A DNA stretch of 64,000 nucleotides from Aquimarina agarivorans (GCF_000218485.1 NZ_AFPB01000059.1:1-64000); one strand, 5' to 3'; shown: positions 16,691-26,848, counted from the first letter of the stretch. The notes: generated from the sequence alone by a model not told the origin. Numbers and translations are program-made.

Positions 16691-19600
16691 TTAGTTTAAT
16701 TTAAAATATACCTGTTCTTTTTCTAACCACTCCAATAGCTCGCTATTGATATCTATTTTTAGCTTACGGCTAGGCATGGTAAGCTGTACCTTTTCCTTAG
16801 GTTCAAATACTTGTACATTTAAACTTTTTGAGCCCGAAAATTTGGTTATGGTTTCGTGTAAATTATCAATGTAGGAATCGTTTAAATCATTAACACTCAA
16901 TTGTAGAGTTAGCTTGCGCGAAAATTGTTCAATAACGTCATGTAATAACATAAAATTATTGAATTGAATTCTTGGTTCTCCGCGCTTGCCAGTGTCTTTT
17001 TGAATCCAACCTTCTTTAATAAATGACTTTACGTACACAAATGTATTTTGTATCAAAAATGGTCTAAAGCGTAAATATTCTTCACCAAAAACACGAAATT
17101 CAAAAGCCATATCATAATCTTCAATGGTAAACATTGCCCAGCCTTTTCCTGCTTTTGATGTTCGGTGGTCTACGGAAGTTACCACTCCTCCAAATGAAAT
17201 TTCTCTATTGACAACGTTATTTAAATCCTGAAAATCCTGTAATTTACCGCTGCAAAAATGTTTCAAGGCATGTTTGTGATCATCTAAGGGATGTCCTGAA
17301 ATATAAATACCAACCACCTCTTTTTCTTTGGCAAGTTTTTCCATAGTTCCCCATTCCTCGCATGGCGGCACAATAGGTTCTTGAATTTGTACTTGACTGC
17401 TTTCGCCAAACAAACTTACTTGTGCGGAATTTTTACTTTCCTGAAATTTACTGCCAAATCTAATGGCTTTTTCTAAAAAAGTAGCACCCGTACCTTCATC
17501 ATGAAAAAACTGGGCTCTATGGGTACTTCCTAATGAGTCAAATCCGCCAGCAAGCGCCAAACTTTCAAAAGCTTTTTTGTTAGCGGCGCGCAGATCAATA
17601 CGTTTTGCTAAGTCAAAAATAGAATTGAATTTTCCGTTTTCCTTTCTGTTTTCTACAATAGTGGAAACCGCACCACTACCCACACCTTTAATAGCTGCCA
17701 TACCAAAACGTACAGCACCTTGTTCGTTTACTGAAAATTTATGGAAAGATTCATTCACATCTGGACCTAAAACCTCTAGTCCCATGCGCTTACACTCTTC
17801 CATAAAAAAGGTGATCTGCTTAATGTCGTTCATGTTGTTGGAAAGTACCGCAGCCATATATTCGGCAGGATAATGCGCCTTGCAATAGGCAGTTTGGTAG
17901 GCAATCCAAGCGTAACAGGTGGAATGCGATTTGTTAAAAGCATAGGATGCAAAAGCCTCCCAGTCCTTCCAAATTTTCTCCAAAGTTTCCACAGCATGCC
18001 CTTTGGCCGACGCTTGTTCCAAAAATTTGGGCTTCATTTTATCCAGTACATGTTTTTGTTTTTTTCCCATGGCTTTTCGCAGTACATCAGCTTCACCTTT
18101 GGTAAAATCGGCTAACTTCTGCGAAAGCAACATTACTTGCTCCTGATACACGGTTATACCATAGGTTTCTGCTAAATACTCCTCGCAAGCGTCAAGGTCA
18201 TAAACAATTTCTTCATCCCCATGTTTTCGCGCGATAAAACTAGGAATGTACTCCATAGGACCCGGACGGTACAAGGCGTTCATCGCAATAAGATCAGCAA
18301 AAACGGTTGGTTTTAAGGATCTCATGTGTTTTTGCATTCCAGGAGATTCATATTGGAACACCCCAACGGTTTCTCCACGTTGGAATAACTCGTAGGTTTT
18401 TACATCGTCAAGCGGGAAGTTTTCCGGATCTAATTCTACACCATGTTTTGCTTTTACAATTTTTACAGTGTCTTTAATTAGGGTAAGAGTTTTTAGCCCT
18501 AAGAAGTCCATTTTTAACAGACCCGCATCTTCCACCACCGAGTTGTCAAACTGAGTACAGTACATTTCTGAATCCTTGGCCAAAGCCACGGGAACGAATT
18601 TGGTAATATCATCGGGTGTAATAATCACACCACAGGCATGAATTCCAGTGTTACGAACCGAACCTTCTAAAATATAAGCCTGATTTAGGGTTTCGGCTTC
18701 TAAACCTTCTCCTTCCGAAATATTGACAAGCTCATTTATTTTTAAAAGCTCTTCATTATTGAATTTCTTTTTTAGCGTAGCCTCATCTATACCAATAATT
18801 TTATTAAGCTTAGACATATTCGGAATCAGTTTAGCCATCCGATCGGCTTCCATTAACGGTAAATCTAAAGCACGCGCGGTATCGCGTATGGATGATTTTG
18901 CCGCCATGGTACCGTAAGTAATAATTTGTGCCACCTGATTGGCGCCATATTTATCAATTACATAGTCCATAACACGACCTCGACCTTCATCATCAAAGTC
19001 AATATCAATATCGGGCATACTCACACGATCCGGATTCAAAAAACGCTCAAAAAGTAAGTCGTATTTAATGGGGTCTAAATTGGTAATCCATAAGCAATAA
19101 GCCACCGCGGATCCAGCTGCCGATCCACGTCCGGGACCCACCGAAACATCCATTTTTCGAGCAGCACGTATAAAGTCTTCAACAATAAGGAAGTATCCAG
19201 GATAACCTGTTTTTTCAATTACTTTAAGCTCAAAATCTAATCGTTCGTCAATTTCAGGAGTAATTTCGCCATAACGAATTTTAGCACCCTCGTAGGTAAT
19301 ATGACGTAAAAACTTATTTTCACCACGTTTGCCACCATCTAATTTATCTTCTTCAAACTGAAATTCTTCAGGAATATCAAAGGCAGGTAAAAGGACATCT
19401 CTGGCCAAGGTAAAGGTTTCCACCTTGTCTATAATTTCCTGAATATTGGTAATCGCTTCAGGGATATCCTGAAACAGTTTTTTCATTTCCTCAGAGGACT
19501 TAAAATAGTATTCCTGATTAGGTAATCCGTAGCGGTAACCACGTCCACGACCAATAGGTGTGGCTTGTTTTTCGCCATCTTTTACACATAATAAAATATC

Positions 19601-21130
19601 ATGCGCATGGGCGTTTTCCTTATCACAATAATAGGTGTTATTGGTAGCAACAAGTTTTATGCTGTGTTTTTTTGCAAATTGAATTAATACTTGGTTTACA
19701 CGGTCTTCATCCTCCTGTCCGTGACGCATTAATTCGATATATAAATCATCGCCAAAGGTATCTTTCCACCAAATTAAGGCTTCTTCGGCCTGCTTTTCTC
19801 CAATATTTAATACTTTACTAGGAACTTCTCCGTAAAGATTTCCTGTGAGTACAATAACATCTTCCTTGTATTGTTCAATCACTTTTTTATCAATACGAGG
19901 CACGTAGTATTTACCAGCAACAAAGGCAATGGACGACATTTTAGCTAAGTTTAAATAGCCATTTTTGTTTTTGGCAAACATGACAATTTGGTAGCCATTA
20001 TCCTTTACCGATTTGTTGGTGTGATCCTCACATACTTGAAACTCACAACCAACAATAGGCGTGATCTCTAATTCAGGTTCAGGCAATTCATGTAAAGGTT
20101 CTAGACCTTCGGCTAAAGTACCATTTTGAGTGGCTTCAAAACGAGCTTGATTTTCCTCGTTTCGGGATTTTACCCCTTTATTATGATTAATTACTCCATT
20201 TACAAAATGAAAAGCCCCCATCATATTAGCATGATCCGTCATGGCAACAGCAGGCATTTTATGCTTGGCTGTAGCTTTGATTAAATCGGGTACACTAATG
20301 GTAGATTGTAATATGGAAAATTGCGTGTGATTGTGTAAATGAGCAAAATTGGCGGTTTCGAGCGAAGCTAGATTATTACTTAAATCAGCATCAGAAAGGT
20401 GATCATCAATTAGTGATTTTTCAAGCTCTTTTCTAATTTTTTCAGAAGCCTTTTTAAGGTTGATGTGCTTTAAACCTATCAGTTTAAAAGGATCGGGATT
20501 GGCTTCTTTAAAACGGGTGTAATAGTGATTGTCAACACCTAATTGCTCAATACTATATTGTTGTTTACGTATCAATTCTAAAAAACAACGGGTGGTAGCC
20601 TCCACATCAGCAGTAGCATTATGGGCTTCGCCAAAGGCAGTACCAAATAAATATTGGTGTAGCTCGGTAAGGGTAGGTAGTTTGAATTTACCACCACGTC
20701 CACCAGGAATTTGACATAAACTAGCGGTATGTTCGGTACAGGTATCCAGTACAGGTAAGCTAGCCATAAGACTTTCTACTCCATTACGGTAAAACTCACA
20801 GCCCATGATATTTACATCAAAGCCTACATTTTGACCGACTACAAATTTTGATTTGGCTAGTACGGCATTGAATTTCTCTAATACTTCGGCTAAAGGAATA
20901 CCATCTTTTTCTGCTAATTCGGTAGATATTCCGTGAATTTTTTCGGCATCGTACGGAATATTAAAACCTTCGGGTTGTACCAAATAATCCTCGTGTTCAA
21001 TACAATTTCCTAATTCGTCATGTAATTGCCATGCTATTTGAATACATCTAGGCCAATTGTCAGTATCCGTAATTGGCGCCTTAAAGTTTTTAGGTAAACC
21101 TGTAGTTTCAGTATCAAATATTAAGTACAT
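16691..21130 (-). CDS. dnaE: DNA polymerase III alpha subunit fused to an epsilon-type exonuclease
   Basis: The replicative polymerase, 1479 residues, well above the roughly 1160 of enteric DnaE because a proofreading domain is fused at the N-terminus. Residues 1-200 are a DEDDh exonuclease: FDTETTG (Asp6, Glu8), VVGQNVGFDVNIMG, and EAHNATADVEATTR carrying the final His/Asp. The PHP domain follows at about 262 (HLHNHTQFSIL, MTDHANMMGA). The polymerase palm has GPGRGSAAGS and the catalytic PDIDIDFDDEGRG. Helix-hairpin-helix (IKGVGSGAVSTIVE) and OB-fold parts (ISFGGVVTSVDHRTS) lie towards the C-terminus. Fusion of exonuclease and polymerase is, as I recall, typical of Flavobacteriia. It is transcribed alone, convergent with clpS. 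Confidence 0.96.
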   Translation of the reverse strand: MYLIFDTETTGLPKNFKAPITDTDNWPRCIQIAWQLHDELGNCIEHEDYLVQPEGFNIPYDAEKIHGISTELAEKDGIPLAEVLEKFNAVLAKSKFVVGQNVGFDVNIMGCEFYRNGVESLMASLPVLDTCTEHTASLCQIPGGRGGKFKLPTLTELHQYLFGTAFGEAHNATADVEATTRCFLELIRKQQYSIEQLGVDNHYYTRFKEANPDPFKLIGLKHINLKKASEKIRKELEKSLIDDHLSDADLSNNLASLETANFAHLHNHTQFSILQSTISVPDLIKATAKHKMPAVAMTDHANMMGAFHFVNGVINHNKGVKSRNEENQARFEATQNGTLAEGLEPLHELPEPELEITPIVGCEFQVCEDHTNKSVKDNGYQIVMFAKNKNGYLNLAKMSSIAFVAGKYYVPRIDKKVIEQYKEDVIVLTGNLYGEVPSKVLNIGEKQAEEALIWWKDTFGDDLYIELMRHGQEDEDRVNQVLIQFAKKHSIKLVATNNTYYCDKENAHAHDILLCVKDGEKQATPIGRGRGYRYGLPNQEYYFKSSEEMKKLFQDIPEAITNIQEIIDKVETFTLARDVLLPAFDIPEEFQFEEDKLDGGKRGENKFLRHITYEGAKIRYGEITPEIDERLDFELKVIEKTGYPGYFLIVEDFIRAARKMDVSVGPGRGSAAGSAVAYCLWITNLDPIKYDLLFERFLNPDRVSMPDIDIDFDDEGRGRVMDYVIDKYGANQVAQIITYGTMAAKSSIRDTARALDLPLMEADRMAKLIPNMSKLNKIIGIDEATLKKKFNNEELLKINELVNISEGEGLEAETLNQAYILEGSVRNTGIHACGVIITPDDITKFVPVALAKDSEMYCTQFDNSVVEDAGLLKMDFLGLKTLTLIKDTVKIVKAKHGVELDPENFPLDDVKTYELFQRGETVGVFQYESPGMQKHMRSLKPTVFADLIAMNALYRPGPMEYIPSFIARKHGDEEIVYDLDACEEYLAETYGITVYQEQVMLLSQKLADFTKGEADVLRKAMGKKQKHVLDKMKPKFLEQASAKGHAVETLEKIWKDWEAFASYAFNKSHSTCYAWIAYQTAYCKAHYPAEYMAAVLSNNMNDIKQITFFMEECKRMGLEVLGPDVNESFHKFSVNEQGAVRFGMAAIKGVGSGAVSTIVENRKENGKFNSIFDLAKRIDLRAANKKAFESLALAGGFDSLGSTHRAQFFHDEGTGATFLEKAIRFGSKFQESKNSAQVSLFGESSQVQIQEPIVPPCEEWGTMEKLAKEKEVVGIYISGHPLDDHKHALKHFCSGKLQDFQDLNNVVNREISFGGVVTSVDHRTSKAGKGWAMFTIEDYDMAFEFRVFGEEYLRFRPFLIQNTFVYVKSFIKEGWIQKDTGKRGEPRIQFNNFMLLHDVIEQFSRKLTLQLSVNDLNDSYIDNLHETITKFSGSKSLNVQVFEPKEKVQLTMPSRKLKIDINSELLEWLEKEQVYFKLN

Positions 21131-21183
21131 GAATCAAATTTAAGTTTTGGAATTACAAATTTAGTGATTGTATTCATAGAATT

Positions 21184-21494
21184 CTAATCCACAAAGGTTT
21201 CCTTGAGAACAGATTTTAGAGCTGTGATTTCTGGATTACTCATGCGTCCTATTTTTTTGATAATTCTACTTTTATCAATTGTTCTTATTTTATCGACAAC
21301 AATCCATCTAATTTTATTTCAATTCTTGTGGGATACATTTTAGAACTAGTAGTCATTGGAGCAAGGATAATTGTCCTAAGGTGTTTATTCATTTCATTTG
21401 GAGAAATAATAACGCAAGGACGTGTTTTGTTTATTTCGCTACCTACAGTTGGGTTTAGGTTGACTAGGACAATTTCATATTGATTTAATTCCAT
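21184..21494 (-). pseudogene. mazF: MazF-type toxin gene, frameshifted
   Basis: The gene encodes an endoribonuclease toxin of the MazF/PemK family, broken about two-thirds of the way through. The first frame gives ELNQYEIVLVNLNPTVGSEI, then RPCVIISPNEMN and APMTTSSK, up to RIEIKLDG, and stops at 21285 (69 residues). Shifting frame restores WIVVDKIRTIDKSRII, KKIGRMSNPEITALKS and VLKETFVD with a stop at 21184-21186, giving the normal length of about 104. The intact junction would read gatggatggatt; the sequence has gatggatt, so one 4-base unit of a short tandem repeat is missing. The toxin is presumably inactive because the interface and active-site strands in the second part are lost. It overlaps mazE by 10 bases. 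Confidence 0.85.
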
Positions 21495-21691
21495 TCTTCA
21501 AAAGTTTCATCTTCAAAAACATCATTAAATAATAGTTTGTCATCACCATTTGCGCTCATTTCTTTAAAAGCATCATCCCATCCTTTTCCAAGAATTAAAT
21601 CAACTTTATCTTTTATATTATATTTTTCGAGGATGGTTTTACTAAAATGTATTCCTCTAGGATTTCCTATTTGTGTTACTGAAACTTCCAT
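21485..21691 (-). CDS. mazE: MazE-type antitoxin
   Basis: A 68-residue SpoVT/AbrB-fold DNA-binding antitoxin. The N-terminal swapped-hairpin domain reads VSVTQIGNPRGIHFSKTILE then KYNIKDKVDLIL. A Pro replaces the usual Ser in the IGNSxG motif. The acidic C-terminal tail (FNDVFEDETFEEWN) is the part expected to wrap the MazF dimer. The stop overlaps the start of mazF, the standard antitoxin-first arrangement. Antitoxin and complex would be expected to repress this promoter. The antitoxin frame is intact while the toxin is broken. Confidence 0.85.
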   Translation of the reverse strand: MEVSVTQIGNPRGIHFSKTILEKYNIKDKVDLILGKGWDDAFKEMSANGDDKLLFNDVFEDETFEEWN

Positions 21692-21758
21692 AAAATTTTA
21701 GACTAATAGTTATTACAAAAAAGTAAATTTTCCTAATAGTTGGAAAGTGTGTAGGTTT

Positions 21759-23156
21759 CTAAAACAATTTTTTAATAATCTTCATTTTAGCATCAGTATG
21801 TTCATAATATTTAAGATTGGGTTCAATCCATGTAGATTTACTTAAAATAGCTTTTTGATGAGAAAAACAATCAAAACTAAATTTACCATGATAACTCCCT
21901 GTGCCGCTATTACCAACCCCTCCAAAAGGCAAATGGTGATTAGTAAACTGCATTATGCAGTCATTAATGGCTCCATTGCCAAAAGAAATTTCATTCAGAA
22001 AACGTTTTTTAATAGTTTTATTGTTTGAAAATAAGTAAGCAGACAAAGGCTTATCAATTTTTCTGATTATAGCAAAGGCTTCATCAATAGTGTCATATTC
22101 AATAACCGGTAATATTGGGCCAAAGATTTCCTCTTGCATTACAGCGTCATCAATAGTTATATCAGTAAGTATAGTGGGTTCAATAAAACGGGTATCTTTA
22201 ATATAATTACCCCCATAAAACACTTTTTGAGAATCAATTAAAGAAACGACTCTATCAAAGTTTTTATCGTTAATTAGTTGAACAAAATTTCCATTTTCAA
22301 TACTGTAATTTTGTTTGTTAATTTCGGAGATTACTCGTGCTAAAAATTTTTCTTTGATACTTTTTTGAACCAGTACATAATCAGGGGCAATGCAAACTTG
22401 TCCCGCATTTAAAAATTTACTAGCCACCATACGTTTTACACCAATGTTCAACGCGCAATCTTGGGTAAAAATAGCAGGATTTTTTCCGCCAAGTTCTAAA
22501 GTAACATCGGTTAAATGAGGTGCTGAAGCTTGGTTTATAATTTTTCCAACTTGCGGACTTCCTGTAAAGAAAATTTTATCAAAACGCTGTTTTAATAGTG
22601 CACTAGTTTCTGGAATGCCTCCTTGAATAACGTTTAGGTAATCCGAAGGGAAGTTATCGTTAATTAGTTGAGCCATAATAGCACTAGTAGCTGGAGCCAT
22701 TTCACTAGGCTTTAAAATACTCGTGTTTCCAGCAGCTATAGCGCCTACAAGCGGGATGAATGCTAAATTGTATGGAAAGTTCCAAGCACTTATAATTAAT
22801 GAAGTGCCTAGTGGTTCCGAAATGATGTAGCTTTTAGAAGGTATGTTTAAAAGGTTTGTTTTAACCCGTTTAGGTTTTGCCCACTTTTTTAAGTTTTTTA
22901 TAGTGTAGTCAATTTCACTATAAATAGGAAGTATTTCAGTAGTTAAATTATCAAATTCAGATTTTTTAAGATCTTCATAAATAGCTTTATGAAGGTTGCT
23001 TTCATTTTTTTTAAGTATCTCCTTAAGTTTTTTTAACTGATCAATTCTAAACGCAATTGATTTTGTAGCGTTCGTATCATAAAACTGACGTTGAGCTTTA
23101 AGAGTTTTCTTAACTTCTTGTTTAAATGGCTGAATGTTGTCGGAAGTATTGTTCAT
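21759..23156 (-). CDS. NAD(P)-dependent aldehyde dehydrogenase, class 3 type
   Basis: Oxidises aldehydes to carboxylic acids. It has 465 residues, the length of the short class 3 / fatty-aldehyde group, which lacks the longer N-terminus of class 1 and 2 enzymes. Diagnostic parts are SAWNFPYNLAFIPLVGAIAA, ILKPSEMAPATS, FFTGSPQVGKI, the catalytic glutamate in TLELGGKNPAIF, the catalytic cysteine in NAGQVCIAPDYV, and QEEIFGPILPVI. The C-terminus ends near the LPFGGVGNSGTGSYHG motif followed by a basic tail, with no clear membrane anchor. The substrate cannot be named; fatty aldehydes or sugar-derived aldehydes are possible. It is a single gene between mazE and the GH16 gene. Confidence 0.92.
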   Translation of the reverse strand: MNNTSDNIQPFKQEVKKTLKAQRQFYDTNATKSIAFRIDQLKKLKEILKKNESNLHKAIYEDLKKSEFDNLTTEILPIYSEIDYTIKNLKKWAKPKRVKTNLLNIPSKSYIISEPLGTSLIISAWNFPYNLAFIPLVGAIAAGNTSILKPSEMAPATSAIMAQLINDNFPSDYLNVIQGGIPETSALLKQRFDKIFFTGSPQVGKIINQASAPHLTDVTLELGGKNPAIFTQDCALNIGVKRMVASKFLNAGQVCIAPDYVLVQKSIKEKFLARVISEINKQNYSIENGNFVQLINDKNFDRVVSLIDSQKVFYGGNYIKDTRFIEPTILTDITIDDAVMQEEIFGPILPVIEYDTIDEAFAIIRKIDKPLSAYLFSNNKTIKKRFLNEISFGNGAINDCIMQFTNHHLPFGGVGNSGTGSYHGKFSFDCFSHQKAILSKSTWIEPNLKYYEHTDAKMKIIKKLF

Positions 23157-23297
23157 GCTCTTGAGCTCAGATTATTTGATGTTTAAAAAAAAATGGTACT
23201 AATAAAAGTGTACATTTAAATAGAGGATAAAAGCAAAAAAATAACTCTTATTTTATAGTTTAGACAATATTGTTAAGAACAGTTTAAGCTAATTAAA

Positions 23298-24167
23298 CTA
23301 TTTATCTGTTAAAGTATAAGTGTGCACAAAGTCAACATACATTGTTCTATCACTTTGACTCATATTTTTGAGTCTTTCTTTTGTTTCAAAGCCGCCATCG
23401 TGATCGTGTGTCCATAAATCCCAAATAACATCCAACTCCCTGGTGAATTTTGATTTTGAAGTGTCAATTGCTGTCTGTTCACCATTTATGTAATAAATCA
23501 TTGTGTGTGCATCTTTCCAATACAAGCCAAAAGTCTGAAAATCTTCATTCCATTTTTTTCCTTTTGCAGGATTTGAATTCGAAAGTTTTCTGTTATCAAA
23601 GTCAGCTACTCTATCAAAATTATCTTTTGCTTCTGGGTGTACCCTTACACTGCGTTCTTCTTTGCTATTTTCGACAATGAAATATTGCGATTGCATTAAG
23701 TAAGGTAATTTTGGATCATTATTGATAGGGTTTGACATGTTTTCACAAATATCAATTTCGTCTCTGCCCTCGGCATTTCCGTTATTTAACCAAAATGTAT
23801 TGTAAGCGGAAATATGGGCTGTTTTCATACTGCACTCAATATACATTGGAAATGAAATTTTGTTTTTTCCGTAGATTCTAGAGGTTTCAAACCACCTGTC
23901 AGTAGTATCGTCAGAAGAAACACAAGCCCTTATCCACAACTTTCCGTCAGTTACTCCTGAGTTTTCAGCCTTCATTTTATTTGGTACAGGATAATCCCAA
24001 AGTACAGTGCGCCATTTGTTGTCATCCCAATGATCAAATTCATCGGATAAGTTTGCTACAATTTCCCATTTTTTTCCTTCAGGTGGGCTAGGTTGTGCAA
24101 ATGCGCAAAAGGTTGAAATGCAAAAAGTAAAAAATGTAATAGTTTTTTTAAAAGACAGTAATCTCAT
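23298..24167 (-). CDS. Secreted glycoside hydrolase family 16, beta-agarase/porphyranase type
   Basis: A 289-residue enzyme with a signal peptide (FFTFCISTFCAFAQ, cleaved near residue 25) and a single GH16 jelly-roll domain. The family active-site motif E-x-D-x-x-E is present as DEIDICEN (Glu137 nucleophile, Asp139, Glu142 acid/base). The opening KKWEIVANLSDEFDHWDDNK resembles marine agarases, porphyranases and carrageenases more than laminarinases. FQTFGLYWKDAHTMIYYING is the usual late strand. There is no carbohydrate-binding module and no T9SS domain, so it may be periplasmic. It would cleave a red-algal galactan; the exact substrate is not decidable from motifs. It stands alone, without SusC/SusD genes nearby. 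Confidence 0.87.
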   Translation of the reverse strand: MRLLSFKKTITFFTFCISTFCAFAQPSPPEGKKWEIVANLSDEFDHWDDNKWRTVLWDYPVPNKMKAENSGVTDGKLWIRACVSSDDTTDRWFETSRIYGKNKISFPMYIECSMKTAHISAYNTFWLNNGNAEGRDEIDICENMSNPINNDPKLPYLMQSQYFIVENSKEERSVRVHPEAKDNFDRVADFDNRKLSNSNPAKGKKWNEDFQTFGLYWKDAHTMIYYINGEQTAIDTSKSKFTRELDVIWDLWTHDHDGGFETKERLKNMSQSDRTMYVDFVHTYTLTDK

Positions 24168-24318
24168 TAGAGCGTGTATTATTTAATTTATGTAACAAAT
24201 TAATAAAAATATCGGATTTGATTTTATAGATTGTTTTAATCTTGATATTTATCTGATTTTGAGTTTGCTATTTCATAGCATAAAGTAACTTTCATTGTGG
24301 GACATTGCATATATATAA

Positions 24319-26084
24319 TTAGGTGGAATATTTATTGATAGTAGCGCAAATGCTTTTTACATCCAATCCACAAAGCTGATATAATTCTTCGGTACTACCA
24401 TGATCAATAAAACGATCAGGAATTCCCATGAGCTTAATTTTTCCTTTGTAATTATGCAATTGAGCTTCTTCCAGTACGGCTGATCCAAAACCACCCTTGG
24501 TAACTCCGTCTTCAATAGTTATAATTGTTGTGTAGTTTTTAAACACTTGCGTGAGAAGTTTGGTATCTAATGGTTTTACAAATCCCATATCAAAATGAGC
24601 TACATCATGAGCGGATTGATCAATGGCACTACGTACTTGTTGGGTCATTTTTCCAATGCTTAAAACAGCTAAATTTGTACCGTTAGACAGCTTTTTGCCT
24701 CTGCCGATACTAATTTTTTCAAAAGGGGTTTTCCAGTTTAAATGAATCCCTCGACCTCTTGGATAACGAATAGCTATAGGTTGATGTAAACCAAGTGAGG
24801 CGGTGTAGAGTAAATTCCTAAAAATAATTTCATCTGCTGGAGCCGCAATAATAATGTTTGGAATACATCGCAGGTAAGCGATATCAAACACACCATGATG
24901 TGTAGCGCCGTCGTGTCCGACTAAGCCTGCGCGATCAATACAAAAAATAACGGGCAAGTTTTGCAATGCAACATCATGAATGAATTGATCGTAGGCGCGT
25001 TGTAAAAAGGTAGAATAAATTACACAAAAAGGAAGCAAGCCTTGAGTGGCCATTCCTGCGGCTAATGTTACAGCATGCTGCTCAGCAATACCCACATCAA
25101 AAGTGCGCTCTGGGAACTGTTGCATTAATTGATTTAAGCCACTACCTGTAGGCATGGCTGGAGTTAGTGTAACAATTTTGTTGTTTTTTGCTGCCAATTC
25201 AATCAAGCTACTTCCTAATACTTCAGGGAATTTCGGAGGCGCAGGTGAAGTGTTTTTGGGAATGAGTTCTCCAGTTTTAGCATCAAATTTCCCTGGGGCA
25301 TGATAGCGCACTTGATCTTCTTCTGCTTTTTTAAGTCCTTTGCCTTTGGTAGTAATTATATGGAGTAACTTTGGACCAGGAGTGTTTTTTAATTGTTCCA
25401 AATGCAAAATAACTTCATCAATATCATGACCATCAATGGGGCCAATATATTTAAAGTTTAACGCTTCAATAATATTTGGTTGACTGTGAAAAACTCCTTT
25501 TTTTGCTTTGGTTAAGTAATTTTTTAAGGCACCAACACTAGGGTCAATGCCAATTGCGTTGTCATTTAAAACAATTGTTAAGTTAGCATTAGCAACACCA
25601 GCGTGATTTAAAGCCTCAAATGCCATCCCGCTAGCAATAGAAGCATCACCAATAACAGCAATATGTTGTTTGCTGTTTTCGTTTTTATTTTAGATGCTAA
25701 GGCCATACCTAAAACAGCAGAAATGGATGTAGAGGAATGTCCAGTGCCAAAAGCATCGTAATCACTCTCATTTCGCTTTGGAAAGCCGCTAATGCCATTG
25801 AGTTGTCTATTAGTCTCAAAGATGGCTTTTCGACCTGTTAAAATTTTATGTGGATAAGCTTGGTGTCCTACATCCCAAACCAGATTATCTATAGGGGTAT
25901 TGTAGCAGTAATGCAAACCAATACTTAATTCAACAACACCAAGACTGGCTCCTAAATGTCCTTCTTTAGTAGCAACAATGTCGATAATAAAGTTTCGCAA
26001 CTCTTTAGCTAATTGAGGCAACTCTTTTTTGTCGAGTTTTCGCAAATCATCAGGCGATTGAATTGAATGTAACAGTGTATGCAT
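24319..26084 (-). pseudogene. dxs: 1-deoxy-D-xylulose-5-phosphate synthase with a one-base frameshift
   Basis: The thiamine-diphosphate enzyme that makes DXP from pyruvate and glyceraldehyde 3-phosphate, first step of the MEP isoprenoid route. The N-terminal part (26084 down to about 25686) reads [37 protein letters not shown] and [20 protein letters not shown]. The rest (to 24319) reads [79 protein letters not shown] and IEDGVTKGGFGSAV. The frames join if the A5 run on the coding strand (T at 25682-25686) had six bases. The joined protein would be about 588 residues, the normal length. DXS is normally essential where no mevalonate route exists, so a sequencing error is the likeliest cause. 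Confidence 0.9.
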
Positions 26085-26398
26085 ATTACAAAAATAGGTG
26101 TTTTAACAGGTATTACCGTTCTCAAGTGTTATTTTAGTGCGTGCTTTACATGATATTCTTAAATCAAGATTCCAATAGTTCATTAAAACTATATATCTTA
26201 AAGAAGTTACTTTTTTTAACAGGTGTCGTGTTTTGTATCTTAACAAAAACCTTTTTTTAAAAGAAAGAAGTTTCACAACACAATTAAATCTAATTTGGTT
26301 TTTTAGTTATTGATTTTATAGTGTGCTGGAAAAAGCTAATAAGCCCGAATGGAATTAAATTCTGTAAAATTTGAATTACTTTTAAAAAAAACTTCATT
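26085..26398. other. Divergent spacer between dxs and tadA
   Basis: A 314-base AT-rich region between two outward-facing genes. A minus-strand TAnnTTTG-like box (26089-26096) lies just before the dxs start, but without a -33 box and implausibly close to the ATG. No other element is recognisable. Confidence 0.45.
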
Positions 26399-26848
26399 AT
26401 GGAATCAGTGTTTGATGATACGTACTACATGAAAAAAGCATTACAGGAAGCGGAGGAGGCTTTTGACAAGGATGAAATTCCTGTGGGCGCAGTTATTGTT
26501 ATTAAGGACAGGATTATTGCTCGAGCACATAATTTAACGGAATTACTTAATGATGTTACGGCTCATGCTGAAATGCAAGCAATAACAGCAGCAGCAAATT
26601 TTTTAGGAGGAAAGTATTTACGGGATTGTACGCTGTATGTAACATTGGAGCCGTGTCAAATGTGTGCTGGTGCTTTGTATTGGAGTCAAATTTCAAGAGT
26701 AGTTTATGGAGCCTCAGATCCAAAGCGGGGTTGTAAAGCCATGGGGACTCAATTGCATCCTAAAACTACGCTTATTGGTGGTGTTTTGGCTGATGATTGC
26801 GAACAATTGTTAAAGCTTTTTTTTATGCAAAAGCGAAATTTAAACTAA
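26399..26848 (+). CDS. tadA: tRNA-specific adenosine deaminase
   Basis: Converts the wobble adenosine (A34) of tRNA-Arg(ACG) to inosine. It has 149 residues and is a zinc cytidine-deaminase-fold enzyme. The catalytic motifs are intact: HAEMQAI (zinc His and proton-shuttle Glu) and EPCQMCAGALYWSQISRVVY (two zinc cysteines). EIPVGAVIVIKDRIIARAHN is the normal substrate-side region. The ATG at 26399 is preferred because family conservation (YYMKKALQEAEEA) starts nine residues later. It diverges from dxs. Confidence 0.95.
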   Translation: MESVFDDTYYMKKALQEAEEAFDKDEIPVGAVIVIKDRIIARAHNLTELLNDVTAHAEMQAITAAANFLGGKYLRDCTLYVTLEPCQMCAGALYWSQISRVVYGASDPKRGCKAMGTQLHPKTTLIGGVLADDCEQLLKLFFMQKRNLN

